DNA of 64,000 nucleotides. Origin: JAGOUY01 sp964562155 (GTDB lineage Bacteria > Patescibacteriota > Patescibacteriia > 2-12-FULL-60-25). The stretch spans positions 1 to 64,000 of the forward strand of contig CAZLRU010000004.1 in the NCBI GenBank assembly GCA_964562155.1, read 5' to 3'. The position numbers were made by a program, and so were the translations under genes. A model generated the notes under the pieces. It was not told the DNA's origin. It searched no databases and saw only the letters and a program-made list of their open reading frames with translations. Below are positions 34,456-43,924 of this stretch, in pieces (positions within the stretch are counted from its first letter, which is position 1; every line of letters begins with the position of its first letter).

Positions 34456-36693
34456 ATGGCTCGTCGACGCAAACAATCCCGCATTGATCTCACCCTCGAC
34501 CCTGAAACTCGCCGCGGTCTCGCTGTCGTTGGTCTATTTGCGTTCGCCTTTATCCTGTTGCTTGGGTATTTTGACCTCGCTGGGTCCATTGGGCGTGGCT
34601 TAGACGAGGGTATTTCTCATGTCTTTGGCTGGGATAAAATCGTTCTCCCGTTTATCTTTATGGCGTGGGGCTACTCCGTTCTTGCTCCCGACCGCTTCTC
34701 GCTTCGTTTGACGAACGCCATCGGTATTTTTCTCTTTTTTCTCACTCTCAACCCGCTGGTCCACGCAGTGAGTTTTACTCCGGGTATAGTCGTTGCGGAT
34801 GCAGCTCTGGCGGTAGCGGGTGGTAAGTTGGGTGAATTGCTTGCCAACCCACTCGTACAATTATTAGGAGGCGCAGGAGCGATTACACTCACGACCGCCG
34901 GTTTGATCGTGGCCTTCATTTTGATGTTTAACGCCACCCTTTCCGAAGTGTTGTTCTTGTTTCGGTGGGTGGTAAAGGGATGTGCCTGGATCTTTGCGAC
35001 GGCACAGGTCGCGTGGCAAAAATGGCTTGATGCGCGCGCCCGACGTGAGCTCGCCCTTGCTGGATCTGTTTCGGACGAACAGCAATCATCTCCCGTCATC
35101 CCCTCATCCATATCTTCTGAAAGCGAAGAAGTGGAAGAGGAGGTCGACGATACTGCAGAAGTAGATGAGGAAGAAGAGGAGGAGCAGGAAAGCGAAGATG
35201 CGGAAGAGAGTCTCCCCGCTATCAAGCCAAAGAAACGATATCCTCGCATCGAGATTCCTTTGGAATTGTTGGAAAGACGTGATCAGCGTCCAACCTCCGG
35301 TGATATTGTTCATAACCGCGAAGTCATTCGGCGCACCCTCGATACGTTTGGTATTCCTGTCGAAATGGGAGAGGTGGCCGTTGGCCCGACGGTGACACAA
35401 TTTACGTTTAAACCATCAGAAGGGGTAAAACTCGCACGGATTACCGGTTTGCACAATGACCTAGCCCTCGCTCTGGCTGCGCACCCTATCCGTATTGAGG
35501 CCCCTATTCCAGGAAAGTCCTTAGTAGGTGTTGAGGTGCCTAACCAATCCGTTGCGACGGTGGGTATTCGCGAAATTATAGACTCAAAAGAATTCCGCGA
35601 ACGCAAAAGTCCAATCACCTTTGTGCTTGGCAAGGATGTCTCCGGTAAGCCGTGGGTGGCGGACTTGGCAAAGATGCCGCACTTATTGGTAGCTGGTGCC
35701 ACGGGCTCTGGAAAATCCGTTTGTTTGAATGCCATCATCATGTCAATGCTGTACACGACGGGACCTGATGACGTGAAATTCATCATGGTTGATCCTAAGC
35801 GTGTGGAGCTTCAGATCTATAACGGCATCCCACACCTCATTACCCCTGTGATCACCCGCGTTCCGGAAACGGTAAACGCCCTCAAATGGGCGTTGCGAGA
35901 AATGGATAGACGGTATGATCTTTTAGCGAAGTTTGGTGCCCGCAACCTGCTTGATTACAACCTCCGTGTACAAGACAAGCTCTCGTATCTAGTCATCGTG
36001 ATTGATGAGTTGGCGGATCTCATGGTTACCTCCGCCTCGGATGTCGAAGGTCCAATCGTTCGCTTGGCCCAAATGTCTCGTGCGGTTGGGATTCATCTGA
36101 TTCTTGCCACCCAACGTCCATCCGTAAACGTGATTACAGGTCTCATCAAGGCCAATATTCCCGGTCGTATCGCCTTTGCGGTTGCCTCCGCCATCGATTC
36201 ACGTACGATTCTCGATCAACAAGGCGCAGAAAAGCTGATTGGTCGTGGAGATATGCTGTTTTCAACCGCAGAATTAGCAACGCCTAAACGTGTCCAAGGA
36301 GCGTTCTTATCTGACCTGGAAATCGGTCGCGTCGTTGAATTCATCAAATCTAAATACGAACCTGCTGACTACGACTTTTCCATTACCGAGCGCGCTCAAG
36401 GTGGGGGTACCATCATGAACGGGGGTGGGGGAGACGACGATGGTGATAGCGATGAACTTATTCCGGCTGCCAAAGATGAAATCTTGCGAGCGGGAAAAGC
36501 CTCCGCCTCTCTCTTGCAACGTCGTCTAAAAGTGGGTTACGCACGCGCGGCGCGTCTTCTGGATTTGCTTGAGCAAGAAGGATTTATCGGTCCTGCCGAT
36601 GGAGCGAAGCCACGCGACATCCTCAAAGCAGATCTCGGTTCCGATGAACCCATCCCTGAGATTCCCAGCCCAAATGACACCGAGTCCGTCTAG
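34456..36693 (+). CDS. ftsK: DNA translocase FtsK/SpoIIIE
   Basis: 745 residues. It pumps chromosomal DNA through the closing septum. Four hydrophobic segments occupy about 20-175, then an acidic linker (EEVEEEVDDTAEVDEEEEEE). The motor has the alpha domain (RYPRIEIPLELLERRDQRPT), Walker A GATGSGKSV near 413-421, Walker B LVIVIDELADLMV, and the motif RMAARLATQRPS-like LILATQRPSVNVITG. The C-terminal gamma winged helix (AASLLQRRLKVGYARAARLLD) should read KOPS-like sequences. It starts without a Shine-Dalgarno sequence and is 6 nt upstream of the RodZ-like gene. Confidence 0.96.
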   Translation: MARRRKQSRIDLTLDPETRRGLAVVGLFAFAFILLLGYFDLAGSIGRGLDEGISHVFGWDKIVLPFIFMAWGYSVLAPDRFSLRLTNAIGIFLFFLTLNPLVHAVSFTPGIVVADAALAVAGGKLGELLANPLVQLLGGAGAITLTTAGLIVAFILMFNATLSEVLFLFRWVVKGCAWIFATAQVAWQKWLDARARRELALAGSVSDEQQSSPVIPSSISSESEEVEEEVDDTAEVDEEEEEEQESEDAEESLPAIKPKKRYPRIEIPLELLERRDQRPTSGDIVHNREVIRRTLDTFGIPVEMGEVAVGPTVTQFTFKPSEGVKLARITGLHNDLALALAAHPIRIEAPIPGKSLVGVEVPNQSVATVGIREIIDSKEFRERKSPITFVLGKDVSGKPWVADLAKMPHLLVAGATGSGKSVCLNAIIMSMLYTTGPDDVKFIMVDPKRVELQIYNGIPHLITPVITRVPETVNALKWALREMDRRYDLLAKFGARNLLDYNLRVQDKLSYLVIVIDELADLMVTSASDVEGPIVRLAQMSRAVGIHLILATQRPSVNVITGLIKANIPGRIAFAVASAIDSRTILDQQGAEKLIGRGDMLFSTAELATPKRVQGAFLSDLEIGRVVEFIKSKYEPADYDFSITERAQGGGTIMNGGGGDDDGDSDELIPAAKDEILRAGKASASLLQRRLKVGYARAARLLDLLEQEGFIGPADGAKPRDILKADLGSDEPIPEIPSPNDTESV

Positions 36694-36699
36694 TGTTTC

Positions 36700-37560
36700 A
36701 TGTCTTTCATCCAAAAATCCATTAACGCTTCCGGTCGCATCGGGCAAGATCTGATTGAATGGCGTGAACGCGCTGGTCTTACGCGTGCACAAGCAGCCGC
36801 CCAAACAAAAATCCACGAATCCATGATTCGTACCTGGGAAGATGAGCGCTGGTCCGATATTGATGACGTGGTCTATAACGAGCGCATGCTGCGCGCTTAC
36901 GTCACGTTCTTAGGCGGTAGTGTGCCGTACATGGTACAAAAATATCACGAAGGGATTGATGCGAATCGTTTTACGCGACGTACCGAAGACCTCCTTCCGC
37001 GCACGCGCAAAATCCACCTCACGGATTTTTTAGTGGGCTATAAACTGGTGGCGGCGGCTGGTTTTGTCTTATTCGCGATCGGTCTGGGAGGGTACGTATT
37101 TTTTCAAGCGCGTCGTATTTCTGAGCCACCCGTTCTTTCCGTTAACGAACCAAAAAACGGCACCCGCCTCGTAGCGCCGAGTGTCATGGTGCAAGGATCA
37201 ACCGATCCGGATGCCATCATTGATATCAATGGTCGCCAAGCCTACGTTGAATCAAACGGCACCTTCCAGTTTTCGCTTGATATTCCACGGGGGACAACGC
37301 TCATCGTTATACGCGCGCGCAAGCGCCACGGTCATGAAGCGACCGACGTCCGTCGCGTTGTCTATGACAGTCCATTACCGGTTTGGAATGAAATAAAAAC
37401 AGCCACCTCAACGGCTACGGTTACGGAAACAGTCTCAATAACCGAGGTCACTACATCAACGGTGATAAAAAAAGTCATCCGTCCTCAAGTCACGACGACC
37501 TCTACCAAAAAAATACCCGCTACCATCACTATTCCTGTCTCAACCATGACAGCCCCATAA
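36700..37560 (+). CDS. RodZ-like HTH membrane protein
   Basis: 286 residues. The N-terminal helix-turn-helix (GQDLIEWRERAGLTRAQAAA, then KIHESMIRTWEDERW) resembles RodZ, which links the MreB cytoskeleton to the wall machinery. A membrane helix is at about 113-133 (LVAAAGFVLFAIGLGGYVFF). Outside is an Ig-like beta domain (VMVQGSTDPDAIIDINGRQA) of the kind in RodZ and FtsK-linked proteins, then a Thr/Ser-rich tail. It is 6 nt after ftsK and is probably co-transcribed. No mreB is visible here. A RodZ role is inferred from the domain order. Confidence 0.8.
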   Translation: MSFIQKSINASGRIGQDLIEWRERAGLTRAQAAAQTKIHESMIRTWEDERWSDIDDVVYNERMLRAYVTFLGGSVPYMVQKYHEGIDANRFTRRTEDLLPRTRKIHLTDFLVGYKLVAAAGFVLFAIGLGGYVFFQARRISEPPVLSVNEPKNGTRLVAPSVMVQGSTDPDAIIDINGRQAYVESNGTFQFSLDIPRGTTLIVIRARKRHGHEATDVRRVVYDSPLPVWNEIKTATSTATVTETVSITEVTTSTVIKKVIRPQVTTTSTKKIPATITIPVSTMTAP

Positions 37561-37561
37561 A

Positions 37562-37702
37562 AAACACCCCGCAACGCCCGCAAAGTATCGTACATGATCA
37601 AAGATTTTCAAACGTTGGGAGGAGAGAGTTTGCGGAGTACCACAAACGCACCAACGTTAGGAAATAATCACATCGAACTTTGCGGACGTCGAGGGGCGTG
37701 TT
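37562..37702 (+). repeat. Structured inverted-repeat region after the RodZ-like gene
   Basis: An imperfect outer stem joins AAACACCCCGCAACGCCC near 37562 to GGGGCGTGTTT near 37692, with CGCAAAGT pairing with ACTTTGCG next to it. Inside, AACGTTGG (37611-37618) pairs with CCAACGTT (37651-37658), enclosing GTTTG/CAAAC. The layout resembles the palindromic elements but the ends differ, so it may be a diverged copy, a separate RNA or a terminator region. Confidence 0.55.
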
Positions 37703-37717
37703 TCGTATAGTAACCGA

Positions 37718-38161
37718 TTAAACGGGTTCGTCAACCAGCTCTGGCTTTTGCGAGAGAAGGAGGATGATCAAGCCAGCCGCAATCGCCATATCCGCGATAT
37801 TGAAAGCAGAGCGTTCAAACAAGAGAATCCAATCTCGTACAAACCCAAAGACGATGCGATCGTAGCCATTGCCCAGAGCTCCACCTAAAAGCAGTCCCAG
37901 AGCCAGCGCGATCGGCCATTGAGCGATCTTGCGATAAAAAAAGACGAGAACTAGGATGAATACAATCGCGGACACCCCCAAGATCAACCAAATCGGCGCC
38001 GGTACATTAAAGATCAGTCCATGATTGCGATGCTGTACGGTAGTTAGTAGCGGACCAAGGGCTATCCATCGTTCATGAGCAAACCAAAACCCCTTCGTCC
38101 ACAAATCCAACACCATCACAATCACCACGATACCAAAAGAAAGAAAATGATTACGAAACAT
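37718..38161 (-). CDS. lspA: Lipoprotein signal peptidase (signal peptidase II)
   Basis: 147 residues with four hydrophobic segments. It removes signal peptides from lipoproteins at the lipobox cysteine. The catalytic aspartates are in LGNGYDRIVFGFVRDWI and in FNIADMAIAAG, and QHRNHGLIFNV corresponds to the family's conserved NxGxxF loop. The enzyme would serve the lipoproteins encoded at 13123 and 31939. Palindromic element B2 lies between it and the dksA/traR-like gene on the same strand. Confidence 0.94.
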   Translation of the reverse strand: MFRNHFLSFGIVVIVMVLDLWTKGFWFAHERWIALGPLLTTVQHRNHGLIFNVPAPIWLILGVSAIVFILVLVFFYRKIAQWPIALALGLLLGGALGNGYDRIVFGFVRDWILLFERSAFNIADMAIAAGLIILLLSQKPELVDEPV

Positions 38162-38191
38162 ACGGTCTTTCTACCACCCCCCTTCCTCTTC

Positions 38192-38387
38192 TGTTTAGAG
38201 CTTATGAAGCAAAACGTTTCTGATATTCAGTCTAAATCCGCACGGGTGACACGGAGGCGGATTCCTCTCCACCGGGAGAAGTGTTGCAGTTGCTGAGAGA
38301 GTTGAGAGTGGAAAGGTGCCGCAGTGGCAGGACACATAAGGCGAAAATAAGCGCTAGAAACGTTTTGTTTCACAAGCTCAACGCCTA
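38192..38387 (+). repeat. Palindromic element copy B2
   Basis: About 196 bp. The arms 38198-38221 and 38356-38379 are 24 nt and pair with two mismatches. The inner helix is ATCCGC with GCGGAT around CACGGGTGACACGGAG, where copy B1 has ACCCGC with GCGGGT, a compensatory change. GGTGCCGCAGTGGCAGGAC is conserved. The 3' end is more degenerate (AACGCCTAG). It lies between lspA and the dksA/traR-like gene. Confidence 0.85.
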
Positions 38388-38395
38388 GTGCATTC

Positions 38396-38758
38396 TTACA
38401 ATTCCTGCGTCAAACTCTTTTTGCAATCGATACAGCTTGAAGAGGTGGGTCGCGCTTCCAACCGCTTTATATCAATCTCTTTGCCGCAATACTTACAGGT
38501 TCCGTATGTACCCTTAGCAACCGCTTCCAAGGCTTTGATGGTATCACGTAGTTCGCTTTGTAAACGATCTGCTAATGAGATGCCGTCTGCGTATTCAGTG
38601 ATTTCGGCCGCGTTATCATCATCAGAGCTCCCTCCCGTCTCAGGATAGATCGTTTCTTTGGTTTCCGAGCCACCCAAAACAGAAAGCTCCTTTTCGAGCC
38701 GTAATTTTTCTTGCTCAAGCAAGGCTTTTATCTTGTCTAACACAGATGGTTGCAACAT
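38396..38758 (-). CDS. TraR/DksA-type zinc-finger protein
   Basis: 120 residues from ATG 38758 (MLQPSVLDKIKALLEQEKLR); the frame is open to 38800. A coiled-coil hairpin (about 5-70, KALLEQEKLRLEKELSVLG and ADRLQSELRDTIKALEAVAK) is followed by a C4 zinc finger CKYCGKEIDIKRLEARP...CIDC (two CxxC pairs 17 apart). DksA-family proteins bind in the RNA polymerase secondary channel and tune transcription with ppGpp. It is on the same strand as lspA, separated by element B2. Confidence 0.9.
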   Translation of the reverse strand: MLQPSVLDKIKALLEQEKLRLEKELSVLGGSETKETIYPETGGSSDDDNAAEITEYADGISLADRLQSELRDTIKALEAVAKGTYGTCKYCGKEIDIKRLEARPTSSSCIDCKKSLTQEL

Positions 38759-38829
38759 ATATTTATCCCAAAGGATAGCGGAAAAAAGCAAAATAAGCAA
38801 ATGTAAGATTGCTTGCCGGTCTAATAAAA

Positions 38830-39570
38830 AAGTGTTTGTAAATAAAAGAATAGAGCCGCTTGTCAGGGCTCTTCATGCTCTCGTCGAAACGAGGGAAGAT
38901 GACAAACGGCTCCGCAGGATCCATTGATTTGACTCAGGTTCGTCCGCGCAGAAGAGCGCAGACAATGGGAGTACATCAATACAGATCGTAATAGGTACTG
39001 CTCCGTCTACCATCCCGCCGCGGTCACCACGGTGCGATAGAGGTCCGAAGACATATCACGGTTGTGGTCCGCTTGCTTTTAATTTGAATGTTGATTTTCC
39101 GCACCCACAGAGGTGATGCGATGATAGGTATCATCAGATCGCTTCTGTGGATGCTAGATACAACGGGAAAGTTAACGGATTGATCGGTTTCCGTCGAAGA
39201 CAGAAACCAGTCTTTCTTGGCAGCAAAAAGAACGTAAGAGATGATCACTCGCAGTTCACGAGTTCCGATAGAACTATTCTTCCATCAAACACGGTTGTAT
39301 TTGATCGATGAAGAGATCTGTGCAGAAGCGAGGTTGGCAGTGCCTTCCTCTAGAAAGAGCGCAAAAGGAACAATGTGGTGCTAACGTGTACTTACTTGCT
39401 TGTGCATGACTTACTCACAAAGAACGAAAAACGGGAAAGAGCAAGATCATCGCCTATGATGATCGCGATATCTATGGTTCATAGATCTCACATACACATA
39501 ATACAATATTTTTGCATCTTGAGCAAACCTGGCCTGTGGATAGATCAATATTTTATTATAGTAGAGCCTT
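38830..39570 (-). ncRNA. Candidate structured non-coding RNA (about 700 nt)
   Basis: There is no credible protein gene in this 830-nt interval. On the minus strand it starts near a TACTATAATA box (around 39553-39562), then shows many local hairpins: GATCATC/GATGATC near 39446-39465, GGTTTC/GAAACC with a TTCG-type loop near 39185-39208, CCACAGA/TCTGTGG enclosing GCGATGATA/TATCATC near 39104-39150, and GTC-GCGC/GCGC-GAC near 38943-38964. It ends with a terminator-like stem AGAGCCG...CGGCTCT near 38852-38912, followed by ATTCTTTTATTT. It does not show the conserved cores of RNase P RNA, tmRNA or SRP RNA. The call rests on structure and edges only. Confidence 0.35.
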
Positions 39571-39591
39571 GAAAAAGATTTTGACGAACAA

Positions 39592-40752
39592 TTATTCTCT
39601 ACAGAGCAACAGGTACCCATCTCGATCTTTTCCAACTTGCCATCCGGTAACGGAAGAAATATCAAACATCAGTCCGATGCCTTGAACGAGTTTCTGTAAA
39701 GCGCGAGCAGAGATCCTGCCCATGATTGGTTGGTTGCCGCAGGCAGGCGGGAGAGCGGGTAGAGGATCGGTGCTACTGCCGTAACGAATAGACGCGTCTT
39801 GAATGAAGAGGTGATCGCCTCGATGAATAGCAACCGGCGCATCCATGCGACCATCTCCACTGGAAAGTTCAGTGGCGAGTGTGCCATCAGCTAACTGAAT
39901 CACGTGCTTGGTGGTAATGCCAAAGCCGGCCAATACTTGTTTTGTTTGGTCACGCGTGAGCGGATCTTGATGAGTGAGTTCCACCTGTTCCGGAGGTCCT
40001 TCTTCGCGAAACGTAAGATGGATTTCTTGGAGAGTAGGTAAAAGTGCAAAGCGAGGAATGGGCAGCTCCTTTAAAAGCTCTGCTCGATTGGTTCCAATAA
40101 GAGGAGAAAGATCCAGGCTAATGTCTGCCGCTCGTGGATGAAACGAGCCAAACGGATGGTCAAACAAGAGAGATGTGTGAAAAACACCATTTTTGTAAAC
40201 AAAGCTAGCCGTCGTAGAAGAAGGGCTAACGGCTTCAAGGGCAAAGGTGCCAACCGCGCCACTTCCAGGATGACGCATCCATGCTCCCAATCCTTCTGCA
40301 TATGTCACGCCGCCCGTCGCTGGAACCGGTGGTTGATCATAAATAATCCGAACCGCACCTTTTACCTCCATGGGAAGGGAGGGATCTACGGATAGCCAGC
40401 GCGGAACAATCGCAAACCAATTCCATCCATTTGGACCTAAACCACCCCCAAGGGTGACGGGCCAGCGCGAATTGCTCTTAAGGGCTTGTTGCCAGGGCCC
40501 GGGTAGTTGTTTGCGCAGAGCGGGATGAATCTCGGTTTGTGCCACGGTTGGACGAGTAATCACGAGAAGAGTGCGAGCGCTAATCAAAAAAGGCCGAGAT
40601 AAGCTCCACCAAGCTAAAAAGACAAGGAGAAATACGCCTAAAAGAGCGAGTCCCCAGGTAAAAAGGGTACGATACCCAAAACTTGGCGCAGTTCCATACG
40701 CCAAAATTGTCGAATCTTTAGGAGTCTCAACAGTAATAGAAGGTTGTTCCAC
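39592..40752 (-). CDS. Single-pass membrane protein of unknown function
   Basis: 386 residues. A cytoplasmic N-terminus of about 28 residues precedes one membrane helix (LFTWGLALLGVFLLVFLAWW); the remaining 330 residues are outside. They are mixed alpha/beta, with two similar halves suggested by hydrophobic periodicity (PWQQALKSNSRWPVTLGGGL; LDLSPLIGTNRAELLKELPI). No catalytic motif is recognised. It is 36 nt downstream of the next gene on the same strand and belongs to the comM-M23-MFS direction of transcription. Confidence 0.75.
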   Translation of the reverse strand: MEQPSITVETPKDSTILAYGTAPSFGYRTLFTWGLALLGVFLLVFLAWWSLSRPFLISARTLLVITRPTVAQTEIHPALRKQLPGPWQQALKSNSRWPVTLGGGLGPNGWNWFAIVPRWLSVDPSLPMEVKGAVRIIYDQPPVPATGGVTYAEGLGAWMRHPGSGAVGTFALEAVSPSSTTASFVYKNGVFHTSLLFDHPFGSFHPRAADISLDLSPLIGTNRAELLKELPIPRFALLPTLQEIHLTFREEGPPEQVELTHQDPLTRDQTKQVLAGFGITTKHVIQLADGTLATELSSGDGRMDAPVAIHRGDHLFIQDASIRYGSSTDPLPALPPACGNQPIMGRISARALQKLVQGIGLMFDISSVTGWQVGKDRDGYLLLCRE

Positions 40753-40787
40753 AGCGCCTGTACTGTAGCGAATTCAGTTCGAATGGA

Positions 40788-41357
40788 CTAGGGGCTAGCT
40801 TGATCCCCGTGGAGAGATGTAGCGAAAGCGTGCAGAGTTGCGCGAGCGACACGGTCAAGGCTAAGAGCGTGACGGCGATATGCTTCACGATCCATGTCCA
40901 GCGTCGATGTGCTCAATGTGTCCATGGAGGTGGCTAACAAATCGGCTTCGCCTCGAGCATGCGCAACAAATGAACTCAGAAATGATGTTGGCTCTGCTGT
41001 GTGGAGTATTCTAGATAAGCAAGCCAGGGCATTTAAGACGGAGCTTACTTGATTGAGTCCGAGCTTGTTTTTATCAAGATAGGCTCGTATAGAGGCTTTG
41101 TCCTCTGTGGGCAGCGCATCTTCCCATGCACGACGCTCTGCATGATTAGGAAACGTATCTTCAATGATAGGGTATCTGGCGTAGTCTTCTAGTACGGTAA
41201 GAAGCTTTTGCACTTCCGGATCAGAAAAACGGTCTGTCTGTATGTTCTCTACGCGTACGGACAGAGGCGCAGCATCGGTGATCTCCATCTCCTCGCCTGC
41301 GATAATAACGCATCGCCTTGCTTCTTTGTCTGGAACCGACTCAGGATGTTCGTTCAT
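40788..41357 (-). CDS. Hypothetical helical protein coupled to an MFS gene
   Basis: 189 residues from ATG 41357 (MNEHPESVPDKEARRCVIIA). The frame is open 120 codons further, but that part overlaps the MFS gene and has no protein character. ATG 41357 overlaps the MFS stop as ATGA, indicating translational coupling. The protein is soluble and largely helical (KLLTVLEDYARYPIIEDTFP; LDKNKLGLNQVSSVLNALAC). No domain is recognised. Confidence 0.75.
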   Translation of the reverse strand: MNEHPESVPDKEARRCVIIAGEEMEITDAAPLSVRVENIQTDRFSDPEVQKLLTVLEDYARYPIIEDTFPNHAERRAWEDALPTEDKASIRAYLDKNKLGLNQVSSVLNALACLSRILHTAEPTSFLSSFVAHARGEADLLATSMDTLSTSTLDMDREAYRRHALSLDRVARATLHAFATSLHGDQASP

Positions 41358-42469
41358 GTGTGTAGCATAACCGAAGAGATTTTTGGACGCAAAACTCGTC
41401 GAACACAGGTGATGTACAAAATAAAACCGAGCGCGTAGATCACGTACATTGGTCGTAAACCGGAAAGATAAACACAGCCCCATGTCAGGGCGAACCCAAT
41501 CACGCGCCCAACATTCAACACAAACTGTCGTGCGATATAGAGTTTTGTATGATCCGGCTGCAAATCCATGGGCAACGCATTTACGATTGGCTGAGCCAAG
41601 GTTCGGAGTGAGGTATACAGGATGAGAAGGAGAGAAAACCACCAAAAAGACGTCTGCCATCCCAACATGATGAGTGTTACGGCAGAGGTAAGGCCGGTGC
41701 CGGCAATCCAGGTCCATCGATGCTGATCTTGATCGCTCGCTTTAGCGGCGACAAAACTAAGGAGTGTTGCAGCTAGGGTCACGACACTGCTCACGGCTCC
41801 AAACTGCGTTGCTGTCTTCGTGAACGTGAGAAGAGATAGTCCTAAGAGGCACATCGAGGCCGATAATAAAAACCCATCAAGAAAAAGAAGATGTTTGATG
41901 CCCTTAACCGCGGGCAGGCTACTCCATAATGATTCGTGGATCGGTTGATCAGGAAGTTGCCATGCCAAACTCAAAGGAATAATCATCGTAAGCGCTGCCA
42001 AAGTGAACAGAGCTGTGTAGCCAAACGTATCCGCGACTAATCCAGCAATGAGCGGTGTGATGACGGAAGAGATGGCTCCTGTGGAAAAATACCAAGCCGA
42101 CGATGTTCCATGCCGAGACTGTTCACGAAAGTACAAAATCTCATAAGGAACCCAGAAAAACACCAGCATGGATCCGGTGAGCAGAGCGGAACTGTAGAGC
42201 TCGAGCGGAGAATCAATCCGTGTCGCAAGAAGCATGCGCACAATACTGATCGCAAACGCTAGAAGAATAAACCGTCGAATCCAGAATTCGCGAATAAAGG
42301 GCAAGATAAGGAGAGGAACGCTCGATTGCACGAGCGACTGCAGGGACAGCTGGGCAAACGAAAAATGCTGACTTAAAAATGGATAAAAGACCGACAGGGC
42401 CAATTGAGTAGCCACTCCTTGGCTAAGTTGTAGCCAAAGTAAACGCGCGCGCGAGGGGAGGGGAGTCAT
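41354..42469 (-). CDS. Major facilitator superfamily transporter
   Basis: 371 residues, about 11-12 membrane segments, slightly short for MFS (usually about 400). The hallmark is TPLIAGLVADTFGYTALFTLAAL (helix 5-6 region) and LASKASDQDQHR-like loop AAKASDQDQHRWTWI between halves. It probably exports or imports a small molecule; no substrate motif is present. It overlaps the following gene by 4 nt and directly follows the LysM-M23 gene (no gap), so the three are one operon. Confidence 0.85.
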   Translation of the reverse strand: MTPLPSRARLLWLQLSQGVATQLALSVFYPFLSQHFSFAQLSLQSLVQSSVPLLILPFIREFWIRRFILLAFAISIVRMLLATRIDSPLELYSSALLTGSMLVFFWVPYEILYFREQSRHGTSSAWYFSTGAISSVITPLIAGLVADTFGYTALFTLAALTMIIPLSLAWQLPDQPIHESLWSSLPAVKGIKHLLFLDGFLLSASMCLLGLSLLTFTKTATQFGAVSSVVTLAATLLSFVAAKASDQDQHRWTWIAGTGLTSAVTLIMLGWQTSFWWFSLLLILYTSLRTLAQPIVNALPMDLQPDHTKLYIARQFVLNVGRVIGFALTWGCVYLSGLRPMYVIYALGFILYITCVRRVLRPKISSVMLHT

Positions 42470-43840
42470 CTATTTAATATATTTGAGAGGGTTCTGCCGT
42501 TTGCCATTTGAGTATACCTCAAAATGTAAGTGGGTCCCTGTCGAACGCCCGGTGGTGCCGACCATGGCGATAACCTGACCTTTCTTAACAAGATCACCCG
42601 CCTTCACAAACATTTTTGATGAGTGCGCGTACCGCGTTTTCAACCCATTCTTGTGATCAATAACAATTTGTAATCCATATCCACCGCTATTCCAGCCCGC
42701 CGCTTCCACGATCCCATCGGCAGACGCATAAATCGCATCGGTATAGTCTCCATCCAAATCAATCCCCGTATGGTTCCAGCCGTAGTATTGGGTGATCGAA
42801 TGCTGAGAGGTGGGCCAAAGGAGTTTTGTGGCCGGAGCTGCTGCTACGGCTACATCAGCCGGTTTTGTTCGCGCGTCTGCTCTTGTATCGATCAACTCTT
42901 GGTACTGGTCAAAGGATTTATTGGGGATTTTAGTTGGGGGCACATTTGGGCGCAAAGTGGCATTGGAAGGAGGTCGGGTAACCACAACCACCGGTGGCAC
43001 GCCATCGGGAATGACGATCTCATCACCCACGGTGAGAGCGCGGCCCCCTAGTTCATTTACGACAATGATTTTATCCGCATCCGCCCGATAGACCTGAGCT
43101 AATTTTGCCACGGTGTCACCCTTCTTCACCAAATGAAGAACGCCGGATACAGGCGGGATCTTGAGCGTATCCCCGGGTTTAATCGAAGCCTGTTTGGTGA
43201 GATGGTTAGCTGTGATAATGGTGCCTGCATCGACCCCAAAACGGCGAGCGATCGTTCCTACGACGTCTCCCTCCCGTACCGTGTAGAGCTCTGTCTTCGT
43301 GCGATGGACGATCACGTCTGTTTCTGTGCCAACTGTTTCATCCGGACCCGTCGGTGTCCCCGGTTGTTGAGCGATGCTGCCTGGTACAGTTAAGTCGGCG
43401 GCTCCCTCAGGTTCATAATCAAAATCAATATCTGGAACGGCCTGAATAGTTTCCGCGCCTAAGTAACTGACGAGCTCTTGGCGCGGAGCTTGAAGACGGA
43501 TCTCTTCCTGAACAACCTCATCCTGCCCCTGACTCACGAGCGCATACAGCAAACTTCCTTGTCCGGGATCATTCACACTCATCTCCTTGCTCTGAACTTG
43601 AAGAGCGATCGTTCCGCTAGCGATCACAATGAGTCCAATATGGAGCACGTACTTATTGGTGAACAGCAAGAAAAAAAATCCTCGAGCACTCGTCATGACG
43701 CTGCTTAAGCGTAGTCGTGTAAACACGATTGCTTTATAGCAGGGTAAGACCACCCATTTCATTCCAACGCGCGCGAGGGGTTGGGAGAGAGGTAACAAAA
43801 CATCCCACATTCGGGCCAGAATCTGGTAGACAGCTTGCAA
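42470..43840 (-). CDS. Membrane-anchored LysM-M23 peptidoglycan endopeptidase
   Basis: 456 residues. A membrane helix (about 66-83, VLHIGLIVIASGTIALQV) anchors it. Two LysM repeats follow (YTVREGDVVGTIARRFGVDA; HLVKKGDTVAKLAQVYRADA), which bind peptidoglycan glycan. The C-terminal M23 domain has the zinc ligands in GWNHTGIDLDGDYTDAIYAS and GTHLHFEVYSNGKRQNPLKY, plus RYAHSSKMFVKAGD. It cuts peptide cross-bridges or activates an amidase. All metal ligands (HxxxD, HxH) are present, so it is probably active. A TTGACG-N17-TATCGT promoter lies upstream. Confidence 0.93.
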   Translation of the reverse strand: MQAVYQILARMWDVLLPLSQPLARVGMKWVVLPCYKAIVFTRLRLSSVMTSARGFFFLLFTNKYVLHIGLIVIASGTIALQVQSKEMSVNDPGQGSLLYALVSQGQDEVVQEEIRLQAPRQELVSYLGAETIQAVPDIDFDYEPEGAADLTVPGSIAQQPGTPTGPDETVGTETDVIVHRTKTELYTVREGDVVGTIARRFGVDAGTIITANHLTKQASIKPGDTLKIPPVSGVLHLVKKGDTVAKLAQVYRADADKIIVVNELGGRALTVGDEIVIPDGVPPVVVVTRPPSNATLRPNVPPTKIPNKSFDQYQELIDTRADARTKPADVAVAAAPATKLLWPTSQHSITQYYGWNHTGIDLDGDYTDAIYASADGIVEAAGWNSGGYGLQIVIDHKNGLKTRYAHSSKMFVKAGDLVKKGQVIAMVGTTGRSTGTHLHFEVYSNGKRQNPLKYIK

Positions 43841-43924
43841 GACACGGAGTACCGCAAGCAGGATCTTTGCAAACGTTGTTTTAAAAGAAGGGGTAATAGG
43901 AAAAAGCCAAGTAACCGTTTGTCT

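Noticed and set aside
39024..39248. Small minus-strand frame in the candidate ncRNA region
   Set aside because: 74 codons, no ribosome binding site, no protein-like pattern, overlapping strong hairpins.
38830..39570. tmRNA or RNase P RNA in the gene-free interval
   Set aside because: No tRNA-like end with TTCRA and CCA, and no RNase P core sequences; only a short TTCGACGG resembles the tmRNA 5' region.
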